Shown here: piece after piece, positions 1-4,439 of the stretch
How the letters are laid out: every line of letters starts with the position of its first letter
Position numbering within the stretch: position 1 is the first letter of the stretch
Assembly: GCA_025963425.1 (NCBI GenBank)
Contig: JAOPUQ010000432.1
Coordinates: forward strand, 1-7,600
Reading direction: 5' to 3'
Source: Modestobacter sp.
GTDB taxonomy: Bacteria; Actinomycetota; Actinomycetes; Mycobacteriales; Geodermatophilaceae
DNA: 7,600 bases
Made by a program: the position numbers and the translations under genes
Notes under the pieces: model-generated
Told to the model about the DNA's origin: nothing
What the model saw: only the letters and a program-made list of their open reading frames with translations
The model's database searches: none

Positions 1-297
1 GCCGGGACCGCCGGCCGGGTGACCGGCCGGCTGCCCGACCTGCCGGCGAGCCGGCCCACCACGCCGGTGGTCGCGGTGACCGGCTACGAGCCCGGTGACC
101 GGCTCGACGGGTGGTACGACGCCCTGCTGGCCACGGTCAGTGCCGCGGGGCCGGACGCCGCCACCGCCGCCCGCGCCGCCACCGAGCTGCTCACCGGCCT
201 GCCGGAGGCCGGCGTTCCGCACGACGGCACGGAGGTCTGCGCCACGCTGCAGCGGATCGCCGGCGCCCTCGTCCCGGGTCGTCCGCCCGGCGACTGA
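1..297 (+). CDS. 3' end of an unrecognised gene (partial)
   Basis: The frame is open from the first base and closes with TGA at 295-297, giving about 98 residues of a C-terminus. Third codon positions are almost all G or C, so it is very probably coding. A GTG at 19 could in principle be a start, but only 18 bases precede it and no ribosome binding site can be judged, so I treat the gene as cut by the window edge. The visible part has a short valine-rich strand (VVAVTGYEP) followed by an alanine-rich, probably helical stretch around residues 40-65 and a single cysteine near the end. I see no membrane segment or metal motif and do not recognise the family. In M. tuberculosis the position upstream of the biotin-carrier gene belongs to the sigH/rshA region, but this sequence shows no anti-sigma zinc motif. 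Confidence 0.6.
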   Translation, partial: AGTAGRVTGRLPDLPASRPTTPVVAVTGYEPGDRLDGWYDALLATVSAAGPDAATAARAATELLTGLPEAGVPHDGTEVCATLQRIAGALVPGRPPGD

Positions 298-345
298 CTG
301 GCGCGGGAGGGCCGGGCAGGAGGCCAGGCGTGCTTTCATGATCTC

Positions 346-369
346 CCGACCGCCGGACCCGGCGGTCGG
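346..369 (+). terminator. 9-bp GC-rich hairpin between upstream gene and biotin carrier
   Basis: CCGACCGCC at 346-354 pairs perfectly with GGCGGTCGG at 361-369 around a 6-base loop. It lies 48 bases after the upstream stop and 10 bases before the ribosome binding site of the next gene. There is no T-run, which is common for actinobacterial terminators. It could equally be a 5' leader structure of the biotin-carrier mRNA; the sequence does not decide. Confidence 0.45.
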
Positions 370-392
370 CAACACGTCCAGGGGAGGCGCCG

Positions 393-617
393 GTGGCGGT
401 CGAGGAGATCCACGCCGAGATGGTCTCCAGCGTGTGGAAGGTCCTCGTCGTGCCGGGCGCGGCGGTGTCCGCCGGCGACACGCTGGTCATTCTCGAGTCG
501 ATGAAGATGGAGATCCCGGTGCTCACCGAGCACGCGGGCACCGTCGGTGAGCTGCACGTGGTGGAGGGCGAGGTGCTCCAGGAGGGCGACCTCATCGCCA
601 CCGTCGTCGGCGGCTGA
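393..617 (+). CDS. Stand-alone biotin/lipoyl-attachment carrier protein (TB7.3-like)
   Basis: A 74-residue protein that is a single biotinyl/lipoyl carrier domain and nothing else. The biotinylation motif ESMKME spans residues 35-40, so the expected biotinylated residue is Lys38; the methionines on both sides mark it as a biotin rather than a lipoyl domain. Flanking glycines (PGAAVSAGD, AGTVGE, GEVLQEGDLI) fit the turns of the flattened beta-barrel. The start is GTG at 393 because a strong AGGGGAGG ribosome binding site sits at 380-387, five bases upstream. It closely resembles, from memory, the 71-residue M. tuberculosis biotinylated protein TB7.3 (Rv3221c), which also sits next to pdtaS. 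Such domains carry carboxyl groups for acyl-CoA or pyruvate carboxylases, but no carboxylase subunit is nearby, so the enzyme partner is unknown. A hairpin follows the stop codon. Confidence 0.93.
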   Translation: MAVEEIHAEMVSSVWKVLVVPGAAVSAGDTLVILESMKMEIPVLTEHAGTVGELHVVEGEVLQEGDLIATVVGG

Positions 618-638
618 CCTACTGCGCGCGGCAGGGAA

Positions 639-665
639 GCCCAGCGGCCCGTCGCGCCGCTGGGC
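639..665 (+). terminator. 10-bp perfect hairpin downstream of biotin-carrier gene
   Basis: GCCCAGCGGC at 639-648 pairs perfectly with GCCGCTGGGC at 656-665 around a 7-base loop, 21 bases after the biotin-carrier stop. No T-tract follows. Its position suggests the biotin-carrier transcript ends here and pdtaS is transcribed from its own promoter, although read-through cannot be excluded. Confidence 0.65.
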
Positions 666-728
666 CCCCGTCATCTCCGTCGGCGGCGGTGCGCGAGGTC
701 ACCTGAGAACCGCCGCAGGGGCTCGGCC

Positions 729-734
729 TAGGCT
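729..734 (+). promoter_or_regulatory. Candidate -10 box of pdtaS
   Basis: TAGGCT fits the actinobacterial TANNNT -10 pattern. It ends ten bases before the pdtaS ATG, so transcription would begin within a few bases of the start codon, giving a leaderless or nearly leaderless mRNA. In agreement, there is no Shine-Dalgarno sequence before the ATG. No convincing -35 box is seen, so this is a prediction only. Confidence 0.4.
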
Positions 735-744
735 CGCCAGCACC

Positions 745-2229
745 ATGAGCAGCCTCTCCGAACGTCTCACCCGTGGATCGGCGTCCAGCCCCTCCCAGGT
801 GGACCACGCCCGCCGGCTGGTCGCCGACTGGCAGCTGCTGGCCGACCTGTCGTTCGCGGACCTGACCCTGTGGGTGCCCCTGCAGTCCGGCGCCTGGTGG
901 TGCGTCGCCCAGGTGCGTCCGCTGACGGCGCCCACCAGCCAGCCCGAGGACCTGGTCGGCGCGGAGGCGACCGGTGTGTGGGCCGAGCCGCTGGCCCGGG
1001 CGCACCGGGAGAAGCGACCGGTCACCGAGGGCGAACCGGACTGGTCGGGTGCCAGCCCGCGGCGCCGCGAGGTCATCCCGGTGCGGCACGACGGGGTGGT
1101 GGTGGCTGTGCTGGCCAAGGACACCAACCTGGCCGCCACCCGATCGCCGTCCACGTTGGAGCTCACGTACCTGGACATCGCCGCCGACCTGTCGCTGATG
1201 GTCGCGGCGGGGACGTTCCCGCCCCGCATGCTCGAGGACGCCGAGATGAGTCCCCGCGTGGGCGACGGGCTGGTCCGGCTGGACTCCTCCGGCCACGCCG
1301 TCTACGCCAGCCCCAACGCGCTGTCGGCCTACCGCCGGATGGGGCTCACCGGGGACGTCGTGGGTGCGGATCTGGCCGAGGTGACCCGCGCGGCGTCGGC
1401 GGACCGGGTGGCGGGGGAGGCGGTCGCGGCGAGCATCGAGGCAGCGGTCGCCGGGCGGTTCCCCGAGCCGATGGACGTGGAGAACGACGCGGCGACGATG
1501 CTGGTCCGCGCGCTGCCGCTGCAGCCCCCCGGTGGGGAGGCGGGCGCGCTGGTGCTCGTGCGGGACGTGACCGACGTCCGCCGACGTGACCGGGCGCTGA
1601 TGACCAAGGACGCCACCATCCGGGAGATCCACCACCGGGTGAAGAACAACCTGCAGACCGTCGCGGCTCTGCTGCGGCTGCAGGCCCGGCGGATGACCGA
1701 GCCCGCGGCCCGGGCCGCGCTGGAGGAGTCGGTGCGCCGCGTGGCGTCGATCGCGGTGGTGCACGAGACGCTGGCCGGCAGCCGGGAGGACGTCGTCGAG
1801 GTCGACGACGTGCTGGACCAGGTGCTGCCGATGCTGGGGGACGTGACCTCGGTGGGGCCGGCGGCGCGGATCCAGCGGGTGGGGCGGTTCGGGGAGCTGC
1901 CGGCGGCGGCGGCCACGCCGCTGGTGATGGCGGTGACAGAGCTGCTGCAAAACGCCGCCGAGCACGCCTTCGAGGACGGGGCGCCGGGAACGGTGGTCCT
2001 GCACGCCACCCGGGACGGCGACGACCTGGAGGTCCGGGTGTGCGACGACGGCCGGGGCCTACCGCCGGGCTTCGACCCCGCGGCCAGCACGGGGCTGGGC
2101 CTGCAGATCGTGCGGACGCTGGTGACCAGCGAACTGCACGGCACGCTGGCCATGGGAGCGCCGGAGGGTGGGGGACCGGGCACCGAGGCGGTGCTGACCC
2201 TGCCCGGGGCCGGTCGGCCGCGCCGGTGA
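745..2229 (+). CDS. pdtaS: Cytosolic sensor histidine kinase PdtaS
   Basis: A 494-residue HisKA_2-type histidine kinase, almost the length of M. tuberculosis PdtaS (501). Order: N-terminal GAF-like sensor (about 10-150, opening with the family-typical DWQLLADLSFADLTLWV), PAS domain (about 170-285), HisKA_2 dimerisation/phosphoacceptor domain (about 290-370), then HATPase. The acceptor motif HRVKNNLQ starts at His297. The ATP lid region has the N box TELLQNAAEHAF (Asn403), the G1 box DDGRGLP (434-440) and the G2 box GLGLQIV (450-456), so all catalytic elements are present. There are no membrane segments. ATG at 745 is chosen because it matches the family N-terminus; the longer open frame upstream reads through the hairpin. 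In mycobacteria PdtaS phosphorylates the ANTAR response regulator PdtaR, an RNA-binding antiterminator; pdtaR is encoded elsewhere and is not in this window. The gene is convergent with whiB1, 30 bases apart. Confidence 0.95.
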   Translation: MSSLSERLTRGSASSPSQVDHARRLVADWQLLADLSFADLTLWVPLQSGAWWCVAQVRPLTAPTSQPEDLVGAEATGVWAEPLARAHREKRPVTEGEPDWSGASPRRREVIPVRHDGVVVAVLAKDTNLAATRSPSTLELTYLDIAADLSLMVAAGTFPPRMLEDAEMSPRVGDGLVRLDSSGHAVYASPNALSAYRRMGLTGDVVGADLAEVTRAASADRVAGEAVAASIEAAVAGRFPEPMDVENDAATMLVRALPLQPPGGEAGALVLVRDVTDVRRRDRALMTKDATIREIHHRVKNNLQTVAALLRLQARRMTEPAARAALEESVRRVASIAVVHETLAGSREDVVEVDDVLDQVLPMLGDVTSVGPAARIQRVGRFGELPAAAATPLVMAVTELLQNAAEHAFEDGAPGTVVLHATRDGDDLEVRVCDDGRGLPPGFDPAASTGLGLQIVRTLVTSELHGTLAMGAPEGGGPGTEAVLTLPGAGRPRR

Positions 2230-2242
2230 AGGCGCGGCCGAG

Positions 2243-2267
2243 CCGCCGTCAGACGTGCGTCAGGCGG
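2243..2267. terminator. Possible shared terminator between pdtaS and whiB1
   Basis: In the 30-base convergent gap CCGCC (2243-2247) can pair with GGCGG (2263-2267), enclosing a second short stem GACG/CGTC (2252-2255 with 2258-2261). The stem is interrupted and overlaps the last codons of whiB1. It could act on both strands, but it is weak. Confidence 0.3.
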
Positions 2268-2511
2268 TACGGACCCGGGTGCGGGCGGTGCGGCGCTTGA
2301 GGGCGCGGCGCTCGTCCTCGGAGAGGCCGCCCCAGACACCGGAGTCCTGGCCCGAGCTCAGGGCCCAGTCCAGGCAGGACTGCACGACAGGGCAGCGACG
2401 GCACACGGCCTTCGCCTGCTTGATCTGCACGACCGCCGGACCCGTCGTCCCGATGGGGAAGAAGAGCTCCGGGTCCTCGTCGCGGCAGAGGGCGCGGTGG
2501 CGCCAGTCCAT
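2260..2511 (-). CDS. whiB1: WhiB1-type [4Fe-4S] transcriptional regulator
   Basis: An 83-residue WhiB protein, nearly identical in layout to mycobacterial WhiB1 (84 residues) and Streptomyces WblE. The four cluster ligands are Cys9, Cys37, Cys40 and Cys46 (C...CxxC...C), the same numbering as M. tuberculosis WhiB1. The family turn GVWGG lies at 58-62, followed by the basic C-terminal tail (RRALKRR...ARTRVRTA) used for DNA contact. The start is ATG at 2511: an AAGGAG ribosome binding site lies nine bases upstream (2521-2526 on the plus strand) and MDWRH is the conserved N-terminus. The frame stays open for 59 more codons upstream, but that stretch is not conserved WhiB sequence. WhiB1 is essential in mycobacteria, binds the primary sigma factor region 4, and its cluster reacts with nitric oxide. 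The gene is transcribed away from the lipid kinase and has a long, structured upstream region. Confidence 0.96.
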   Translation of the reverse strand: MDWRHRALCRDEDPELFFPIGTTGPAVVQIKQAKAVCRRCPVVQSCLDWALSSGQDSGVWGGLSEDERRALKRRTARTRVRTA

Positions 2512-2576
2512 GGCCGTGTACTCCTTGATGTCGTCTACGTAGCGGTCACCGGTCGGGACCTGTTGGCAGGGCCGAA

Positions 2577-2594
2577 CCGCTGGTGAACCAGCGG
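2577..2594 (-). promoter_or_regulatory. 18-bp perfect dyad in the whiB1 leader
   Basis: CCGCTGGTGAACCAGCGG is an inverted repeat with 8-bp arms around two bases. It lies 65 bases before the whiB1 start, downstream of the predicted promoter, so it would form a hairpin (7-bp stem, 4-base loop) in the mRNA leader. It could instead be an operator for a dimeric repressor. Confidence 0.5.
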
Positions 2595-2609
2595 CGTGTC
2601 CGGCGTCCG

Positions 2610-2629
2610 CCTGCCTTGTTACCGGCAGG
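2610..2629 (-). promoter_or_regulatory. Second hairpin in the whiB1 leader
   Basis: CCTGCC (2610-2615) and GGCAGG (2624-2629) form a perfect 6-bp stem around an 8-base loop. If the -35/-10 assignment for whiB1 is right, this hairpin lies only a few bases from the mRNA 5' end, where such structures often protect a transcript. Confidence 0.4.
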
Positions 2630-2642
2630 TTGCTTGCTTGTG

Positions 2643-2670
2643 ATGCTTTCACGAGACGCCGGGCTGTCAA
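2643..2670 (-). promoter_or_regulatory. Candidate whiB1 promoter
   Basis: On the minus strand a perfect TTGACA lies at 2670-2665. After 16 bases comes AAGCAT (2648-2643), a weak match to TANNNT. Transcription would start near 2636, giving a leader of roughly 125 bases. The -35 match is strong; the -10 match is not, consistent with a promoter that needs an activator. Confidence 0.45.
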
Positions 2671-2696
2671 GCGCTTCTCGCTGTTCAACGGGCCTC

Positions 2697-2710
2697 GTGA
2701 GCAAGCTCAC
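2697..2710. promoter_or_regulatory. CRP/FNR-type palindrome upstream of whiB1
   Basis: GTGAGCAAGCTCAC matches the CRP core GTGA-N6-TCAC exactly and is a perfect dyad. Its centre (2703.5) is about 67 bases upstream of the predicted whiB1 start of transcription, within the range of positions where CRP activates. In M. tuberculosis the whiB1 promoter is known to be controlled by the cAMP receptor protein Rv3676. The assignment here is inferred from the motif and the position. Confidence 0.5.
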
Positions 2711-2818
2711 CACGGGGTGGCGGGGCTCGCCACTCAGTCCTACCCGCAGTCCGCGACTCCGGCATCACCCGGTCGGATGGAGTGCTGTGAGAACCCCCAC
2801 CACGGGCGCGCCGGACCC

Positions 2819-3769
2819 TCAGACGACGACGCGGAGCGCCTCCGGCACCGAGCGCACGCGCAGGCCCGTGGCGGGCCCGAGATGGTCGCCGTCCAGCTGC
2901 CAGCCCTGCGGGCGGACGGCGGTGAGCTGGAGCTGGGTCAGGTCGTGCCAGCGGTGCACGCCCCGACCCCGGGCGTCAGGCCGGTCGGCCATCGTCTGCC
3001 GCAGGTGGTGCAGCATCCGGGCCACGCCCACCCGGCCCATCGCGAACACGTCCAGGCCGGCGTCGAGCGAGGCGTCCGGGTTGGGGTCGATCGGCCGGGT
3101 GCCCAGGTAGCTCCAGGGGCTCACGTTCGACACCAGGGTGAGGAACAGGCCGTCGACCGGCGGCTGCCCGGGGATGGTCAGTGTCATCGGCGGACAGCGC
3201 CGGTCCCGGCCGAGCAGGAAGCTGCCCACCCCGGACCGCACGTAGAGGGCCCCGCTAGACCGTCGTCCGCGGGCCCGCTGCGCCTCGACGCGGGCGATGA
3301 CGTCGGCGTCGAAGCCGATGCCTGCGGCGAAGACGAACCAGCGCGGGGCGGTCCAGCCCTCGGGGGTCTGCGCCGACGCCGTGCCCAGGGACACCAGGCG
3401 GGTGCGGCCGGCGCGCAGCGAGTCCATGATCTCGCCGGTCGCCTCCACCGGGTCCCGGGAGCGGCCCAGCGCACGCGAGAAGACGTTGGTGGAGCCACCG
3501 GGGACGACCGCGAGGGCGGGCACCTGCGGGCCGGGCCCGTCGGTGAGCAGCCCGTTGGCCGCCTCGTTGACGGTGCCGTCGCCGCCCAGGGTGACCACGA
3601 CGTCGACGCCCTCCGAGGCCGCCTGGGCGGCGAGCTCACGGGCGTGGCCGCGGTGCGTGGTCTCGGCGACGTCGACCTTCAGCTCGCTGGACAGAGCCCG
3701 GACCAGGACGTCACGCACCTTGCGGGTGGTGGTCGTGGCCGCCGGGTTCGCCACCAGCAGGGCACGCAT
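2819..3769 (-). CDS. Diacylglycerol/sphingosine-kinase-family lipid kinase
   Basis: A 316-residue protein of the DAGK catalytic family (DgkB/YegS type). The N-terminal Rossmann-like strand MRALLVANPAAT is followed by the nucleotide-binding motif GGDGTVNE (62-69), then PGGSTNVFSRALG (90-102) and GIGFDA (150-155), all family signatures. The C-terminal beta domain ends with a WQLDGDH motif (290-296). It should phosphorylate a lipid alcohol such as diacylglycerol at the membrane face using ATP; the true substrate cannot be read from the sequence. Start: ATG at 3769, where the conserved N-terminus begins. There is no ribosome binding site, but a TATCTT -10 box ends seven bases before it, indicating a leaderless mRNA. 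The open frame continues upstream without family similarity. It corresponds in position and strand to Rv3218 next to whiB1. The 307-base gap and whiB1's own promoter argue against tight co-transcription. Confidence 0.93.
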   Translation of the reverse strand: MRALLVANPAATTTTRKVRDVLVRALSSELKVDVAETTHRGHARELAAQAASEGVDVVVTLGGDGTVNEAANGLLTDGPGPQVPALAVVPGGSTNVFSRALGRSRDPVEATGEIMDSLRAGRTRLVSLGTASAQTPEGWTAPRWFVFAAGIGFDADVIARVEAQRARGRRSSGALYVRSGVGSFLLGRDRRCPPMTLTIPGQPPVDGLFLTLVSNVSPWSYLGTRPIDPNPDASLDAGLDVFAMGRVGVARMLHHLRQTMADRPDARGRGVHRWHDLTQLQLTAVRPQGWQLDGDHLGPATGLRVRSVPEALRVVV

Positions 3770-3776
3770 GGCGACC

Positions 3777-3782
3777 AAGATA
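3777..3782 (-). promoter_or_regulatory. -10 box for leaderless lipid-kinase mRNA
   Basis: TATCTT on the minus strand (3782-3777) fits TANNNT and ends seven bases before the ATG at 3769, placing the first transcribed base on or next to the start codon. No clear -35 box is visible; the region that would hold it contains a GC palindrome (3799-3812). Confidence 0.5.
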
Positions 3783-3798
3783 GCCAGCGGCCGTCGGG

Positions 3799-3812
3799 CG
3801 CCCGGCCGGGCG
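3799..3812. promoter_or_regulatory. 14-bp perfect palindrome between divergent genes
   Basis: CGCCCGGCCGGGCG is self-complementary and overlaps another dyad, GGGCGCCC (3796-3803). It sits about 36 bases upstream of the lipid-kinase start, where a -35 box would be. It may be an operator for both divergent promoters, but GC palindromes arise by chance in such DNA. Confidence 0.3.
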
Positions 3813-3849
3813 TCCTCCACGACCGCGGCCTCGCGCCGGCACTCCGGCG

Positions 3850-3855
3850 TAACCT
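3850..3855 (+). promoter_or_regulatory. -10 box for leaderless membrane-protein mRNA
   Basis: TAACCT fits TANNNT and ends seven bases before the GTG at 3863, the mirror image of the arrangement on the lipid-kinase side. No ribosome binding site lies between the box and the GTG, in line with a leaderless transcript. Confidence 0.45.
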
Positions 3856-3862
3856 CACCGTC

Positions 3863-4363
3863 GTGGCGGGTCGGGACGGCGGGACCCCGGACGGGCGTCG
3901 CGCCCGGCCCCGGGCGGAGGGGCTCCTCGGCGGTGCCGCGGAACCGGTCCGGCCCAGGGGCGGCCGGCCGCGGGGACGGGCGCCGGAGGCGGTGCGCCGG
4001 GCGGCGCTGGTCGTCGCCGTGGAGGCCGCCGCGCTGGGCGCCGTGGCCGTGGTGCTGCTCGTCCTCACTGTCACCAGCGACCCGGACAGCGTGGGTCGGG
4101 CGCTGGCCACGGTGGTCTACGTCGGCCTGGCCGCCGCGCTCCTGGCCGGCGCCGCCGTGGGGCTCTGGCGGGTGTCGGGCTGGTCCCGCGGGCCGGTGGT
4201 GGTGCTGCAACTGCTGCTGGCGGTGATCGGGTACTCGCTGGCCTTCCAGGCCGAACGGCCGCTGCTCGGCGTCCCGGTGCTGGCGCTGGTGGCCCTGGAG
4301 TTCTACCTGCTCGCCACGCCCGAGGCCCGGCTGGCCTTCCTGGAGCGCGACTCCGAGCGCTGA
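3863..4363 (+). CDS. Small four-helix integral membrane protein (Rv3217c-like position)
   Basis: A 166-residue protein with a basic, proline/arginine/glycine-rich N-terminal tail (about 1-46) and four predicted membrane helices at roughly 47-70, 81-103, 111-129 and 134-151. It closes with a short polar tail (TPEARLAFLERDSER). The last helix and tail recall a family of small actinobacterial membrane proteins of unknown function. There are no catalytic motifs and no cysteines. The start GTG at 3863 is chosen because a TAACCT -10 box lies seven bases upstream; a later GTG at 3992 would give a 123-residue version lacking the tail and cannot be excluded. The gene is divergent from the lipid kinase with 93 bases between them, the same arrangement I recall for Rv3217c and Rv3218. 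A role beside the lipid kinase, for example in lipid handling, is only a guess. Confidence 0.75.
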   Translation: MAGRDGGTPDGRRARPRAEGLLGGAAEPVRPRGGRPRGRAPEAVRRAALVVAVEAAALGAVAVVLLVLTVTSDPDSVGRALATVVYVGLAAALLAGAAVGLWRVSGWSRGPVVVLQLLLAVIGYSLAFQAERPLLGVPVLALVALEFYLLATPEARLAFLERDSER

Positions 4364-4439
4364 GGCACGTCGCCCAGCCTGGCTGCTCGGGCATCTCGAG
4401 CCGGCCGGAACTGTCGTACCCCCGTTCTGGGTTCGGGGT

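Larger units (their letters stand above)
2512..2818. other. 307-base non-coding region upstream of whiB1
   Basis: This stretch between the lipid-kinase stop and the whiB1 start holds the CRP-like dyad, the TTGACA promoter box, two hairpins and the whiB1 ribosome binding site listed separately. I see no further gene on either strand; the open frames crossing it lack ribosome binding sites and recognisable products. Nothing notable was seen at 2711-2818 except a GC-rich run just after the lipid-kinase stop. Confidence 0.6.

Noticed and set aside
619..2004. Long open frame on the minus strand opposite pdtaS (about 460 codons).
   Set aside because: It is the antisense shadow of a high-GC gene; it is rich in R, H, G and Q, has no recognisable domain, and the plus strand encodes a complete kinase.
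2639..2653. Second CRP-like site TGTGA-N5-TCACG over the whiB1 -10 box.
   Set aside because: The half-site spacing is 5 rather than 6, which CRP proteins do not normally accept; kept only as a note in the whiB1 finding.
2512..2688. An N-terminal extension of WhiB1 by 59 residues.
   Set aside because: The frame is open, but the ribosome binding site, the conserved MDWRH start and the family length all support the start at 2511.
2630..3862. Long plus-strand open frame running through the lipid-kinase region into the membrane protein.
   Set aside because: It is antisense to the kinase, with low-complexity composition; only the part after 3863 has membrane helices and a promoter.
4420..4438. 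CCCCG/CGGGG stem just before the HNH pseudogene as a terminator of the membrane-protein gene.
   Set aside because: Only 5 bp with a 9-base loop; expected by chance and not better placed than other GC runs nearby.
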